DNA of 64,000 nucleotides from Bacillus andreraoultii (GCF_001244735.1 NZ_LN868937.1:1398946-1462945); one strand, 5' to 3'. Counted from the first letter of the stretch, positions 44,412 through 54,616 are shown. Translations and numbers: made by a program. Notes: a model not told the origin generated them from the letters alone.

Positions 44412-45293
44412 TTGTATAAATACCCGGAAGTGATGGAAAAGTATGTAAAACTAATTAATAATGATTTAGAAGATGCCATTCGTGCTCTAAATACGCCAGA
44501 AACATTACGAAAGGCAATGGATTATTCACTGCAAGCAGGCGGAAAGCGAATCCGACCATTACTTATTTTTGCTACGCTAAAAGCATTTCATAAAGATATT
44601 CAATTAGGTTTGCCAATAGCTTGTGCTGTCGAGATGATTCATACATATTCACTTATACATGACGATTTACCGGCGATGGATAATGATGATTTAAGAAGAG
44701 GAAAGCTTACAAACCATAAAGTATTTGGTGAAGCATTTGCTATCTTAGCTGGCGATGCTTTATTAACATACAGTTTTCAACTTATATCGGAAATAAAAGA
44801 CTTATCAGCAGATAAAAAAATTAAAATCATAAATGAATTAGCGAGAGCAAGTGGACCAGAAGGAATGGTTGCCGGTCAAGTCGCAGATATTGAAGGGGAG
44901 AATAAGAGTCTTTCTTTAAAAGAACTGGAATATATTCATACGCATAAAACAGGAAAATTACTTTCATTTTGTATAAAAGCAGGGGCGATTTTGGCGGATG
45001 CGGATGAGAAAACAGAGATATTATTGAATCAATTCGGTTATCATATCGGTCTTGCATTCCAAATACGTGACGATATTCTAGATATAGAAGGAACGATCGA
45101 TCAAATGGGGAAAAATATTGGAAGTGACCTAGATAAACACAAAAGTACGTACCCAAATATTCTTTCTCTTCAAGGCGCAAAAGAGAAATTATTGGAACAT
45201 ATGAAAGCAGCAGAAAAAATTCTCGAAAACTTACCTCTCGATGTCAAGCAACTTTCATTTATAACAGATATGGTTGTGAATCGAAATCGTTAA
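44412..45293 (+). CDS. ispA: Farnesyl diphosphate synthase
   Basis: 293-residue prenyltransferase that extends dimethylallyl diphosphate to geranyl and farnesyl diphosphate. The first Asp-rich motif is DDLPAMDNDDLRRGK (about 82-96) and the second DDILD (about 222). QAGGKRIRPLL and HKVFGEAFAILAGDALL are also family hallmarks. TTG 44412 is taken as the start because GAGGTGGAATAAA lies just before it; an in-frame ATG at 44397 overlaps that site and the end of xseB. Placed between xseB and dxs, as in B. subtilis, so it belongs to the isoprenoid route. Confidence 0.93.
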   Translation: MYKYPEVMEKYVKLINNDLEDAIRALNTPETLRKAMDYSLQAGGKRIRPLLIFATLKAFHKDIQLGLPIACAVEMIHTYSLIHDDLPAMDNDDLRRGKLTNHKVFGEAFAILAGDALLTYSFQLISEIKDLSADKKIKIINELARASGPEGMVAGQVADIEGENKSLSLKELEYIHTHKTGKLLSFCIKAGAILADADEKTEILLNQFGYHIGLAFQIRDDILDIEGTIDQMGKNIGSDLDKHKSTYPNILSLQGAKEKLLEHMKAAEKILENLPLDVKQLSFITDMVVNRNR

Positions 45294-45410
45294 CACTGTT
45301 ATAAAAGGCAACTTTTTATATGTACTAAGCGTAACACCTTGTAGAATAGCTAAGTACTGTTATAATATAGAAAAAAGAAAGTTATTTGAAACGAAAGTGA
45401 GTGATCCAAT

Positions 45411-47300
45411 ATGGATCTAAAATCCATAAAAAGCCCTTCTTTCCTACGTAATTTATCAATAAAAGAATTAGAGCTATTGAGCGACGAAATTCGTAAATTT
45501 TTGATAGAAAATCTTTCGAAAACTGGTGGACATATTGGACCTAACTTAGGTGTTGTTGAATTAACGATTGCGCTACATAAAATGTTTAATAGCCCAAAAG
45601 ACAAAATCATTTGGGATGTCGGTCATCAAAGTTATGTGCACAAAATATTAACTGGCAGAGGAAAAGATTTTGATACGTTAAGAAAATATAAAGGGTTAAG
45701 TGGTTTTCCGAAAAGAAGTGAAAGTGTTCATGATGTATGGGAAACGGGGCATAGCTCGACAAGTTTATCTGCGGCAATGGGTATGGCAATTGCTCGTGAT
45801 CTAAAAGGGGAAAAACATTATATCATTCCGGTCATTGGGGACGGAGCATTGACAGGTGGAATGGCCCTAGAAGCGTTAAACCATATTGGTCACGAGAAGA
45901 AAAATATCATTGTCATTTTAAACGATAATGAGATGTCGATAGCCCCTAATGTTGGAGCTGTACACAATATATTAGGAAGACTACGAACAGCTGGAAAATA
46001 TAACTGGGCTAAAGATGAAATCGAAAGCTTATTAAAAAGAATCCCTGCTGTTGGTGGTATTGTTGCTTCTAAAGCGGAACGGTTAAAAGATAGTTTTAAA
46101 TATTTATTTGTTCCGGGTATGTTTTTTGAAGAACTCGGTTTTACCTATTTAGGACCGATTGATGGGCATAGTTATGAAGATTTATTTGATACGATAAAAT
46201 ATGCTAAAAAAACAAGCGGACCCGTTCTTCTCCATGTTGTCACAAAAAAAGGAAAGGGCTATTACCCAGCAGAAAATGACAAAGTAGGAACTTGGCATGG
46301 TACGGGCCCATATAAAATAGAAACAGGAGATTTTATAAAACCGGTCGATAGCCCACCTGCTTGGAGCAAGTTCGTTAGTGAAACGGTAAGAGAATTAGCA
46401 AGAACAGATGAGCGAATTGTTGCAATTACCCCTGCCATGACTGTTGGTTCAAAATTAGAAGGTTTTCAAGTAGAGTTCCCTGATCGAGTAATTGATGTAG
46501 GAATTGCTGAGCAGCATGCAACAACTCTTGCCGCAGGGTTAGCGACACAAAATATGAAACCCTATTTAACTATATACTCAACCTTTTTACAACGTGCATA
46601 TGATCAAATTGTTCATGACATTTGTCGGCAAAATTTAAATGTATTTATTGGAATTGATCGTGCAGGGCTAGTTGGAGCAGACGGTGATACTCATCAAGGA
46701 GTCTTTGACATTGCCTTTTTAAGAAATTTACCAAATATGGTACTTATGATGCCTAGAGACGAAAACGAAGCGAAACATATGGTATATACTGCCTTTAATT
46801 ATGAAAATGGACCTATAGGTATGCGTTTCCCAAGAGGAAATGGTTTGGGGGTAACAATTGATCAAGACTTTAAAGAAATACCGATTGGTTCTTGGGAAAT
46901 TTTAAAAGAAGGAACGGACTATGCGATTATAACGTTTGGTACGACAATTCCAATGGCGTTGGAAGCTGCGAAAACATTGGAAAAATACGGCTATCAAGTA
47001 ATGGTAGTCAATGCTCGATTTATAAAACCATTAGATGAGAGATTACTATCTACTATTATGGGTAAAAATATACCGATAATTTCTGTAGAAGAGGGAATTT
47101 TGCAAGGGGGGTTTGGAAGTTCTTTACTAGAATTTGCCAATGACCATGGGTATACCTCACAAATTACACGATTAGGGATTCCAGATGAATTTATTGATCA
47201 TGGTGGAGTTAATGAGCTATTAAATGAAATAGGATTAACCACTGATCATATTGTTCAGACGATAATAAAATTGTCACAAAAAATGAAAAAGAGGGCTTGA
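45411..47300 (+). CDS. dxs: 1-deoxy-D-xylulose-5-phosphate synthase
   Basis: 629-residue thiamine-diphosphate enzyme, first step of the MEP isoprenoid pathway (pyruvate plus glyceraldehyde-3-phosphate). The TPP motif is [15 protein letters not shown]...[14 protein letters not shown] (about 145-185). The second domain has [16 protein letters not shown] (about 364-379), with the catalytic Glu. The C-terminal domain follows from about 490. Length is normal. AAAGTGAGTGATCC is upstream of the ATG. Its last bases overlap the following methyltransferase frame. Confidence 0.95.
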   Translation: MDLKSIKSPSFLRNLSIKELELLSDEIRKFLIENLSKTGGHIGPNLGVVELTIALHKMFNSPKDKIIWDVGHQSYVHKILTGRGKDFDTLRKYKGLSGFPKRSESVHDVWETGHSSTSLSAAMGMAIARDLKGEKHYIIPVIGDGALTGGMALEALNHIGHEKKNIIVILNDNEMSIAPNVGAVHNILGRLRTAGKYNWAKDEIESLLKRIPAVGGIVASKAERLKDSFKYLFVPGMFFEELGFTYLGPIDGHSYEDLFDTIKYAKKTSGPVLLHVVTKKGKGYYPAENDKVGTWHGTGPYKIETGDFIKPVDSPPAWSKFVSETVRELARTDERIVAITPAMTVGSKLEGFQVEFPDRVIDVGIAEQHATTLAAGLATQNMKPYLTIYSTFLQRAYDQIVHDICRQNLNVFIGIDRAGLVGADGDTHQGVFDIAFLRNLPNMVLMMPRDENEAKHMVYTAFNYENGPIGMRFPRGNGLGVTIDQDFKEIPIGSWEILKEGTDYAIITFGTTIPMALEAAKTLEKYGYQVMVVNARFIKPLDERLLSTIMGKNIPIISVEEGILQGGFGSSLLEFANDHGYTSQITRLGIPDEFIDHGGVNELLNEIGLTTDHIVQTIIKLSQKMKKRA

Positions 47301-47305
47301 GAATT

Positions 47306-48145
47306 TTGGAAAAAGAAAGATTAGATATTTTGCTCTATGAACGTGGTTTTTTTGATACACGGGAAAAAGCAAAGAGAGCTATTATGGCAGGAATTGTTTA
47401 CTCTAACGAAGAGCGGCTTGATAAACCAGGAGTAAAGGTGCCAATAAATATTGAAATATCAATTAAAGGAAAACAAATGCCCTATGTTTCGCGTGGCGGC
47501 TATAAATTAGAAAAAGCATTGAAAGAGTTCAATGTTTCTGTTAAAGATAAAGTCATGATTGACATCGGTTCTTCGACAGGCGGATTTACTGATTGCGCCT
47601 TGCAACATGGTGCGAAATACTCCTATGCTGTTGATGTAGGTTATAACCAACTCGCATGGAAATTACGTAATGACGATCGAGTAATTGTTATGGAACGTAC
47701 GAATTTTCGTTATTTAACTCCTGATGATTTACAGTGTGATTTTCCCCAATTTGCAACTATCGATGTCTCATTTATATCTTTGAAACTGATCTTGCCACCA
47801 TTGAAAAATTTATTACTTCCTGGAAGTGATATTGTTGCTTTAGTAAAACCACAATTTGAAGCAGGTAAAGAAATGGTAGGAAAAAAAGGAATCGTACGTG
47901 ATCCAAAAGTACATGTTCTTGTAGTTAATGAAATAATCCAATTTGCGTTACAAGAAGGTTTCGATTGTTATAACTTATCCTATTCTCCAATCACTGGTGG
48001 AGATGGTAATATCGAATTTTTACTTCATTTAAAATGGAACGGTAATCAAGAGGGAGCCTTCGGAAAGAACTTTATTTCATTAACGGTAGAAGAAATTGTT
48101 AAAGAAGCTCATAATCAATTAAGAAAAGATAAAAGAGGGGATTGA
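47306..48145 (+). CDS. yqxC: TlyA-family rRNA methyltransferase (S4 plus FtsJ domains)
   Basis: About 279 residues. An N-terminal S4 RNA-binding domain (about 1-65, ERLDILLYERGFFDTREKAK) is followed by an FtsJ-like methyltransferase domain with the SAM loop MIDIGSSTGGFTDCALQHGA (about 87-106) and VDVGYNQLAW. The catalytic-type Lys is in LVKPQFEAG. TlyA proteins 2'-O-methylate ribosomal RNA; other family members are annotated as hemolysins. TTG 47306 gives the family's EKERLDILL opening and keeps a workable distance from AAAAAGAGGG; TTG 47297 is an alternative. It is linked to argR and recN as in B. subtilis yqxC-ahrC-recN. Confidence 0.88.
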   Translation: MEKERLDILLYERGFFDTREKAKRAIMAGIVYSNEERLDKPGVKVPINIEISIKGKQMPYVSRGGYKLEKALKEFNVSVKDKVMIDIGSSTGGFTDCALQHGAKYSYAVDVGYNQLAWKLRNDDRVIVMERTNFRYLTPDDLQCDFPQFATIDVSFISLKLILPPLKNLLLPGSDIVALVKPQFEAGKEMVGKKGIVRDPKVHVLVVNEIIQFALQEGFDCYNLSYSPITGGDGNIEFLLHLKWNGNQEGAFGKNFISLTVEEIVKEAHNQLRKDKRGD

Positions 48146-48268
48146 ATTTCCTCTCTTTTTCACGTACTTCCTCACCTATAACTTCTACTCTATATGAAAT
48201 ATACCTTTTCGTTTTAGCATCTTTTTATGTAAAATAGTCTTAATAGATCATTAAAGTAGGTGGAACGA

Positions 48269-49150
48269 ATGAGCAGTAAATTGCAACGACATCTAAAAAT
48301 TAGAGAAATTATTGCAAGATTCGATATAGAGACACAAGATGAATTAGTTGAACAATTGAGAAATGCAGGATTTGCAATTACGCAAGCGACTGTTTCTAGA
48401 GATATAAAAGAGTTGCAACTCGTCAAAGTACCCACAAATAACGGACAATATAAATATAGCTTACCGTCAGATCAAAAGCATAACCCACTAGATAAGTTAC
48501 AAAAACTTCTTGTTGATGCATTTGTGAAAATAAATGTAGCTGGACAACTTGTCATATTAAAAACAATTCCAGGTAATGGGAATGCTGTTGGTAATCTTAT
48601 TGATCAACTAGATTGGGAAGAAATATTAGGCACCGTTTGTGGCGATGACACGTGCTTAATTATTGTAGAAGATGCAGAGCATGGTGAGTTAATAAAAAAT
48701 AAATTAATTAATCTACGTCATTTAAAAATTAGAGAAATTATAGATAAGTTTAACATTGAGACTCAAGAAGAGTTGGTTGATCAATTGAGAAATGCAGGAT
48801 TTAATATAACCCAGGCAACTGTTTCACGAGATATAAAAGAAATGCGGCTTGTTAAAGTTCCGTCTGATAACGGGTATAAATATAAATACCCGATTGAGCA
48901 ACGTGCTAATCCATTGGAAAAATTGCAACGATTATTAGTGGATGCTTTCGTTAAGATTAATGTAACCGATCATTTTGTACTTCTAAAAACTATACCAGGA
49001 AATGCGAACGCTGTTGGAAATCTTATTGATCAACTAGATTGGGAAGAAATATTAGGGACGGTATGTGGGGACGATATGTGTTTAATTATTACAGATACAC
49101 CAAAAGATGGTGAACGAATAAAAAATAAATTAATCAACTTACTGACATAA
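48269..49150 (+). CDS. argR: Arginine repressor, tandem fusion of two ArgR/AhrC units
   Basis: 293 residues; a normal ArgR has about 150. Unit 1 (about 8-150) runs from [19 protein letters not shown] to IKNKLINL. Unit 2 (about 151-293) restarts at once with [19 protein letters not shown] and ends [10 protein letters not shown]. Each unit has a winged-helix DNA-binding domain ([11 protein letters not shown]) and a C-terminal oligomerisation and arginine-binding domain ([23 protein letters not shown]). The units agree at roughly three quarters of residues by eye, and their codons have diverged. ATG 48269 follows AGGTGG. Normal ArgR is a hexamer, so three fused chains could form one. Neighbours yqxC and recN match B. 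subtilis ahrC, so this is the native locus. Confidence 0.95.
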   Translation: MSSKLQRHLKIREIIARFDIETQDELVEQLRNAGFAITQATVSRDIKELQLVKVPTNNGQYKYSLPSDQKHNPLDKLQKLLVDAFVKINVAGQLVILKTIPGNGNAVGNLIDQLDWEEILGTVCGDDTCLIIVEDAEHGELIKNKLINLRHLKIREIIDKFNIETQEELVDQLRNAGFNITQATVSRDIKEMRLVKVPSDNGYKYKYPIEQRANPLEKLQRLLVDAFVKINVTDHFVLLKTIPGNANAVGNLIDQLDWEEILGTVCGDDMCLIITDTPKDGERIKNKLINLLT

Positions 49151-49181
49151 TTGAAAAGAGTTTAAAGGAGAGGGTATTAAG

Positions 49182-50879
49182 TTGTTGGCAGAATTAGCGA
49201 TAAGAAACTTTGCAATTATTGAATCCATCTCAATATCTTTTCAAAAAGGATTCACTGTTTTATCGGGAGAAACCGGAGCTGGAAAATCAATAATTATCGA
49301 TGCAATTCATTTACTAATTGGTGGACGAGGCTCTGCAGATTTTGTTAGACACGGTGAAGAAAAAGCAGAACTTGAAGGGTTATTTTTAGTTGAAGATACC
49401 CATCCTAGTATTGCTAAAATGAAAGAATTTGGTATAGATATTGAAGATGGAATGATTGTCTTAAAACGAGATATGTATACTTCGGGAAAAAGTGTTTGTC
49501 GAGTTAATGGTAAATTAGTTACTATTGCAACATTAAGAGAAATTGGTCGGACTTTAGTAGATATTCATGGTCAACACGATAGTCAAGAATTGATGGATGA
49601 AAAAAATCATCTCTCTTTATTGGACTATTACGGTGGACAGCCCATTAAATTAGCTTTAGGTGAATACCAAGCAATATTTCATGAATATGAAAAAATTAAA
49701 AAGGATATTATGGCGCTCACGAAAAATGAACAATTAATGGCGCAACGATTAGATTTATTAACCTTTCAACTTGATGAAATTTCTAACGCTGAACTTATTA
49801 TCGGAGAAGACGAAGAGTTACTAACGGAAAAAAGAAAATATATGAACTATGAAAAACTTTATTCCTCATTAAATACAGCATATGAAGCCCTTCAAGGAGA
49901 ACAAAAGGGGTTAGATTGGGTTAGCTTAGCCCTTTCCAACATCGAGGAAGCTTCTACAATTGATGAAGCTTATGAGGATGTTAATCAGACGATTTCAAAT
50001 AACTTTTATCAGTTAGAAGATATTGTTCACACGTTACGAGCTCATCTGGATGTATTGGAATTTGATCCAAACCGTCTCAATGATATTGAAAATCGTCTTA
50101 ATGAAATTAATCAATTAAAACGCAAATATGGTCAAACCATTGAACAAATATTAGAGTATGCTGCAAAAATTGAAGAAGAAGTAGAAATGATTACAAATAA
50201 AGAAAGTCATATCGAATCGTTAACGAAAAAACTCCATTCAATTGAAAATGACTTAGTCGTAGAAGGCAAAAATTTATCAGAATTACGAAAAAAGACAGCA
50301 GAAAAGTTGTCAAGTGCAATTCATAAAGAATTAAAAAGCTTATATATGGATAAAACTATTTTTGAGGTTAAATTTTTTGATAAGCAAAAGGAAAAGTTTT
50401 TTCCAAATGGAATGGATGAGATTGAATTTTATTTAAGTACGAACCCAGGTGAGCCGTTAAAACCATTAACTAAAATTGCTTCAGGTGGAGAACTTTCACG
50501 TATTATGTTAGCATTAAAAACCATTTTTTCTAAGCACCAAGGTATTACATCAATTATTTTTGATGAAGTTGATACAGGTGTAAGCGGGCGTGTCGCACAG
50601 GCAATCGGAGAAAAAATATATCAACTATCCATTGGATCTCAAGTGCTATCTATTTCCCATTTACCTCAAGTTGCGGCAATGTGTGATCACCATTTCTTTA
50701 TAAAAAAAGAAGTGTCAGGAGAAAGGACAAAAACAAAAGTAATTGAGTTAACAGAACAGGAACGAATAGCAGAATTAGCAAGAATGATTTCAGGTGCCCA
50801 AATTACAGCGGCTACTGAAGAACATTCAAAGGAAATGTTACAAAGTGCAAGGTCTTTAAAAAATCAATATCATAACTAA
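49182..50879 (+). CDS. recN: DNA repair protein RecN
   Basis: 565-residue SMC-like ATPase that gathers at double-strand breaks. Walker A is LSGETGAGKSIIIDAI (about 27-42). A central coiled-coil is followed by the C-terminal signature ASGGELSRIMLALKTIF and Walker B IIFDEVDTGVSGRVA. AAAGGAGAGGG precedes TTG 49182, which gives LAELAIRNFAIIES as in B. subtilis; TTG 49185 would remove one residue. A terminator follows. Confidence 0.95.
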   Translation: MLAELAIRNFAIIESISISFQKGFTVLSGETGAGKSIIIDAIHLLIGGRGSADFVRHGEEKAELEGLFLVEDTHPSIAKMKEFGIDIEDGMIVLKRDMYTSGKSVCRVNGKLVTIATLREIGRTLVDIHGQHDSQELMDEKNHLSLLDYYGGQPIKLALGEYQAIFHEYEKIKKDIMALTKNEQLMAQRLDLLTFQLDEISNAELIIGEDEELLTEKRKYMNYEKLYSSLNTAYEALQGEQKGLDWVSLALSNIEEASTIDEAYEDVNQTISNNFYQLEDIVHTLRAHLDVLEFDPNRLNDIENRLNEINQLKRKYGQTIEQILEYAAKIEEEVEMITNKESHIESLTKKLHSIENDLVVEGKNLSELRKKTAEKLSSAIHKELKSLYMDKTIFEVKFFDKQKEKFFPNGMDEIEFYLSTNPGEPLKPLTKIASGGELSRIMLALKTIFSKHQGITSIIFDEVDTGVSGRVAQAIGEKIYQLSIGSQVLSISHLPQVAAMCDHHFFIKKEVSGERTKTKVIELTEQERIAELARMISGAQITAATEEHSKEMLQSARSLKNQYHN

Positions 50880-50910
50880 TCGCGAGGTATGTAATCGCGA
50901 TTTTTTCTTT
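50879..50910 (+). terminator. Terminator after recN
   Basis: ATCGCGA (50879-50885) pairs with TCGCGAT (50895-50901), followed by a long T tract. It overlaps the stop codon. Confidence 0.75.
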
Positions 50911-51043
50911 TTTTGTCATAGGTTCAAAAAAAATCCATTTCCTACATTATTTTTTTTAGTTGATTCATTATAAATGACTGCTTTATCGGCAAGATTATAA
51001 ATGTAACCTTTGTGTGGACTTGAAGCGAGGAGAGTGGAATGAC

Positions 51044-52318
51044 ATGAAGAGAGAGAAAAGAAAAATAATTGGCTATATTCTCCTTGTTTCTTTCGTTTTA
51101 ATTACCCTTTTTTCACCAGTTGGTAAAATTTTAACGATTTCTAATGAGATTACGTATTTTAATGGTCAGTCATTTTTGTTACCAAAAGCACCTTTTGTTC
51201 AGGCGAGTACGAACCGGAATATGATTGAAATGGACGAAAAAGATGATTTGGAGCTTATCGCTAAAAAAGATGGGCGAAATGAAGTTGTGTATAACATTGC
51301 TGGCTTACCAATTAAGAAAGTTCATGTAAATGTGTTGAAAGATTTCAAAGTAATACCTGGTGGTCAATCGATTGGAGTTAAAATTAACTCAAAAGGTGTA
51401 CTAGTTGTCGGTTACCATCAAGTAAATACAAACACCGGTAAAGTTTCTCCTGGTGAGGAAGCTGGTGTCAAAGTAGGAGATTTAATTACAAAAATTAATG
51501 GAAAGACAATTGAATCGATAAACGAAGTGGGCTCCTTTGTACAAAAAGCAGGGGAACGGGGGGAACCGTTACAATTAGTCATCCAAAGAGAAAATAAAGA
51601 ATTTCAAACGAGATTAACTCCTCAGCAAGAAACTGAAGATGACAAATATAAATTAGGTCTTTATATTCGTGACTCTGCTGCGGGGATTGGTACCCTTACT
51701 TTTTATGAACCAAAAACAAAAATATATGGGGCATTAGGACATGTTATATCTGATATGGATACGAAGATGCCAATCGTTGTTAAAGATGGTTATATCGTAC
51801 CGTCGACAGTCACTTCAATTCAAAAAGGAACGAATGGTGTACCTGGGGAAAAATTGGCTCGATTTTTAAATGAACGGAATGTCGTAGGAGACATTAATAA
51901 GAACAACCAATTTGGTATATATGGTACTCTTCATAAAGATATTCAAAATCACGTGATGAATAAGCCGATACCTATCGCATTATCTCATCAAGTAAAAAAA
52001 GGTCCAGCAAAAATTTTAACAGTTGTTGATGATGATAAAGTCGAATTATTTGATATCGAAATTGTTAGTTCTATACCACAAAAGTTTCCAGCAACAAAAG
52101 GGATGGTTATAAAAATAACCGATCCGAAATTATTAGAAAAAACGGGTGGGATTGTCCAAGGGATGAGTGGCAGTCCAATTATTCAGGATGGAAAAATCAT
52201 TGGAGCAGTTACCCATGTTTTTGTCAATGACCCAACAAGTGGCTATGGTGTACACATAGAATGGATGTTAAATGAAGCAGGATTAGATATATATAAGAAT
52301 GGAGAAAAAGCAAGTTAA
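51044..52318 (+). CDS. spoIVB: SpoIVB serine peptidase
   Basis: 424-residue forespore peptidase secreted into the intermembrane space, where it cleaves SpoIVFA and so triggers pro-sigma-K processing. An N-terminal membrane anchor (about 9-29) is followed by a PDZ domain (about 110-200, [20 protein letters not shown]) and the S55 peptidase domain with His in [10 protein letters not shown] and Ser in [38 protein letters not shown] precedes ATG 51044; an in-frame start 10 codons earlier has no site. Upstream of spo0A as in other Bacillus. Confidence 0.95.
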   Translation: MKREKRKIIGYILLVSFVLITLFSPVGKILTISNEITYFNGQSFLLPKAPFVQASTNRNMIEMDEKDDLELIAKKDGRNEVVYNIAGLPIKKVHVNVLKDFKVIPGGQSIGVKINSKGVLVVGYHQVNTNTGKVSPGEEAGVKVGDLITKINGKTIESINEVGSFVQKAGERGEPLQLVIQRENKEFQTRLTPQQETEDDKYKLGLYIRDSAAGIGTLTFYEPKTKIYGALGHVISDMDTKMPIVVKDGYIVPSTVTSIQKGTNGVPGEKLARFLNERNVVGDINKNNQFGIYGTLHKDIQNHVMNKPIPIALSHQVKKGPAKILTVVDDDKVELFDIEIVSSIPQKFPATKGMVIKITDPKLLEKTGGIVQGMSGSPIIQDGKIIGAVTHVFVNDPTSGYGVHIEWMLNEAGLDIYKNGEKAS

Positions 52319-52326
52319 TAAATCAA

Positions 52327-52353
52327 GGGCTCATGGCAACATGGGCTCTTTTT
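52327..52353 (+). terminator. Terminator after spoIVB
   Basis: GGGCTCATG (52327-52335) pairs with CATGGGCTC (52340-52348) through all nine positions, allowing two G-U pairs, with a four-base loop and five Ts after it. Confidence 0.75.
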
Positions 52354-52514
52354 AGCTAATAGGAAAGGATAAATGTTCCAATTTCTACTTTCCTTGTGCG
52401 CTAAGCGGGACAAGGAAGACTTTAGCAGCTACATCAAAGCCGAAAATCTCTCTTTATTTTCGGCGAACTCTAGGCTCTTTGGTTGCTAAAAGCTAAGGGC
52501 GTCCCTGAGTTTTA
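52354..52514 (+). repeat. Dispersed structured repeat, copy 3
   Basis: About 160 bp beginning AGCTAATAGGAAAGG. CTTTCC can pair either with upstream GGAAAG or, extended as CTTCCTTGT, with downstream ACAAGGAAG. A second hairpin is CCGAAAA/TTTTCGG, followed by GGCGAACTCTAGGCTCTTTGG. It closes with GTCCCTGAGTTTTA. It occupies most of the 408-bp spoIVB-spo0A gap. Confidence 0.75.
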
Positions 52515-52669
52515 TTTAGTTGAATTTTGGAAAAGTTTTATTGAAAAGATGAGAAATAGAAAGAATAAAAAAGGAAAATAGTAAATATAATGTTGTAAAC
52601 TGTTGAAAAACGTTTGAAATATAGGAAAAAGGACATTTTTTTAAAAAGTGAAAGGGATTTCTATTGGAA

Positions 52670-52697
52670 TTGTCGAAAAAGTTAATTACAATATAAT
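52670..52697 (+). promoter_or_regulatory. Vegetative-type promoter of spo0A overlapped by a 0A box
   Basis: TTGTCG (52670-52675) and TATAAT (52692-52697) with 16-bp spacing look like a sigma-A promoter. TGTCGAA at 52671-52677 is a match to the Spo0A-binding 0A box (TGNCGAA) and covers the -35, so Spo0A-P could repress this promoter, as described for the B. subtilis vegetative promoter. A sigma-H promoter is expected further upstream but was not convincing. Confidence 0.55.
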
Positions 52698-52726
52698 AAG
52701 GATTATGAAATAGGGAGGAAAACTTT

Positions 52727-53527
52727 GTGGATAATATTAGAGTTTGTATTGTTGACGACAATAAAGAACTAACGAACCTATTAAAGGATTACATAAATAG
52801 CCAGGAAGGGATGGAAATTATCGGGGTAGCTTATAATGGGCAAGACTGCTTGCAAATGGTTGATCGTCTAAAGCCTGATGTATTATTACTCGATATCATT
52901 ATGCCACATCTAGATGGTCTTGCTGTTTTAGAACGATTGCGGGAAAAGGAGTACATGCCTAAAATTATTATGCTCACAGCATTTGGACAAGAAGATGTAA
53001 CGAAAAAGGCAGTGGAATTAGGAGCTTCCTATTTTGTACTGAAGCCATTTGATATGGATCGCCTCGTTGAACAAATTCGTAACGTTTGTGGAGTAGGTGT
53101 TTCTGTTACAAGACAAGAAAGTAATCTTAATTTGAATCAAAACTCTGTCATGCAAACAACACGACCTGTTGCAAAGAGCCTTGATGCAAGCATTACAAGT
53201 ATCATCCATGAAATTGGGGTACCCGCACATATAAAAGGGTATATGTATTTACGAGAAGCCATTTCAATGGTATATAAAGATATTGAATTATTAGGGTCAA
53301 TTACAAAAGTGTTATATCCAGATATTGCGAAAAAATATAATACAACAGCAAGTCGAGTTGAAAGGGCGATTCGCCATGCGATTGAAGTTGCTTGGTCTCG
53401 TGGAAATATTGATTCAATCTCTAGTCTGTTCGGTTACACAGTAAGTATGTCAAAAGCAAAACCGACGAACTCAGAGTTTATTGCAATGGTCGCTGATAAA
53501 CTTCGACTTGAGCATCGCGCATCCTAA
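52727..53527 (+). CDS. spo0A: Sporulation master response regulator Spo0A
   Basis: 266-residue response regulator that starts sporulation when phosphorylated by the phosphorelay. The receiver domain (about 1-125) has the acidic pair Asp10-Asp11, the phosphorylated Asp56 in LLLDIIMP, Thr in MLTAFG and Lys in VLKPFD. The C-terminal DNA-binding domain (about 150-266) includes the [17 protein letters not shown]-type recognition segment ([15 protein letters not shown]). GTG 52727 follows GGGAGGAAAACTTT. Placement after spoIVB is the standard Bacillus order. Confidence 0.97.
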   Translation: MDNIRVCIVDDNKELTNLLKDYINSQEGMEIIGVAYNGQDCLQMVDRLKPDVLLLDIIMPHLDGLAVLERLREKEYMPKIIMLTAFGQEDVTKKAVELGASYFVLKPFDMDRLVEQIRNVCGVGVSVTRQESNLNLNQNSVMQTTRPVAKSLDASITSIIHEIGVPAHIKGYMYLREAISMVYKDIELLGSITKVLYPDIAKKYNTTASRVERAIRHAIEVAWSRGNIDSISSLFGYTVSMSKAKPTNSEFIAMVADKLRLEHRAS

Positions 53528-53623
53528 AGATATACGAAATAAAAAAGAGAAATACTTTGTTAATCAATTTAAACTTAGTTTTATGATTATTACTTCATAT
53601 GACTTATAAAAAGTGGTGGAATT

Positions 53624-54346
53624 ATGACATTAATATTTGGTCATCGTGGTTCAGCTGGTACATATCCGGAAAATACGATGCTCTCCTTTAAAGAAGCAGC
53701 ACAATCAGGTGCGGATGGAATTGAATTAGATGTTCAATTGACAAGAGATGGTGAAATTGTAATTATTCATGATCAAAAGGTTGATCGTACAACGAACGGA
53801 AAAGGTTTAGTGAAAAACTTTACGTTAAAGGAAATTAAACAATTAAACGCTGGGGCAAATTTTCAAAAGGGTAAGTATGAGGCAGACATTCCAACGTTGG
53901 AAGAAGTATTGGTGTGGTTATCAAAAACAGATTTACTTATTAATATTGAATTTAAATCATTTACAATTGATAACCATGATTTGGAAGAAAAAACAGTCCA
54001 GTTCGTAAGAAAGTATAAGTTAGAAGAGCGAACAATCTTCTCTTCGTTTAATCATTATGCGATTGTTTATTGTTACCGGATCGCACCTGAAATAGAAACT
54101 GCTCCATTATATTCTGAAGGATTATTTATGCCATGGATTTATGCGGAATCAATTAAATCAAAAGCGATTCACCCACATTATCGGGTAGCTCCGAAAAGGT
54201 TAGTTGAGGCTGCTCAAAGTTATGGAATAAACGTTCGACCGTATACAGTTAATAAAGAGGATGAAATAAGACGTTATATAGACTGGAATACGGCGGCAAT
54301 TATTACTGATTATCCAGAATTAGCGAGAATTATTAGGGACGAATGA
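53624..54346 (+). CDS. yqiK: Glycerophosphodiester phosphodiesterase (YqiK type)
   Basis: 240-residue GDPD family TIM-barrel enzyme that splits glycerophosphodiesters into glycerol-3-phosphate and an alcohol. The N-terminal signature is FGHRGSAGTYPENTMLSFKEA, followed by DGIELDVQLTRDGEIVIIHD, with the catalytic His and the metal-binding Glu and Asp, and DRTTNGKG. No signal peptide is present, so it is cytoplasmic, unlike secreted GlpQ. AAAGTGGTGG precedes the ATG. Downstream of spo0A as in B. subtilis. Confidence 0.92.
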   Translation: MTLIFGHRGSAGTYPENTMLSFKEAAQSGADGIELDVQLTRDGEIVIIHDQKVDRTTNGKGLVKNFTLKEIKQLNAGANFQKGKYEADIPTLEEVLVWLSKTDLLINIEFKSFTIDNHDLEEKTVQFVRKYKLEERTIFSSFNHYAIVYCYRIAPEIETAPLYSEGLFMPWIYAESIKSKAIHPHYRVAPKRLVEAAQSYGINVRPYTVNKEDEIRRYIDWNTAAIITDYPELARIIRDE

Positions 54347-54355
54347 AAATAGAAA

Positions 54356-54400
54356 AAACGCCGATTGATTCGTTAATAATTAGCGAGAAAATCGGCGTTT
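54356..54400. terminator. Terminator shared by yqiK and yqzF
   Basis: AAACGCCGATT (54356-54366) and AATCGGCGTTT (54390-54400) are perfectly complementary, with a 23-base loop. The yqzF stop codon lies inside the hairpin. The two genes converge here. Confidence 0.75.
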
Positions 54401-54616
54401 CGTAATTTTATTTCTTTTTTTGTCTCGGTGATAAATAAAACCACCAATAATAGCTAGTCCTGTTAAAAAAAATAAAAATCCTACGGAAATTTGCTGCCAT
54501 ATTTGAAAAAATGGCCAATGGATAATTTTAAAAAGACTATCCCGAATTAACTTTACACCAATAACAGACAGTACGCCTGGAATGAGAATAATAATCAATG
54601 CAAGTAATCTACCCAT
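54380..54616 (-). CDS. yqzF: DUF2627 small membrane protein (YqzF)
   Basis: 78 residues with two transmembrane segments (about 2-22 and 44-64) and a basic C-terminus (RDKKRNKITKRR), matching DUF2627, named YqzF in B. subtilis and located at the same place before bkdR. The function is unknown. ATG 54616 follows GGAGTGATT and gives GRLLALIIILIPG; a frame opening 26 codons earlier has no ribosome binding site. Its end lies within the terminator it shares with yqiK. Confidence 0.78.
   Translation of the reverse strand: MGRLLALIIILIPGVLSVIGVKLIRDSLFKIIHWPFFQIWQQISVGFLFFLTGLAIIGGFIYHRDKKRNKITKRRFSR

Noticed and set aside
48269-49150. ArgR tandem as an assembly duplication
   Set aside because: The units differ at many codons, including silent positions, and have a one-residue length difference, so this is not a copied read.
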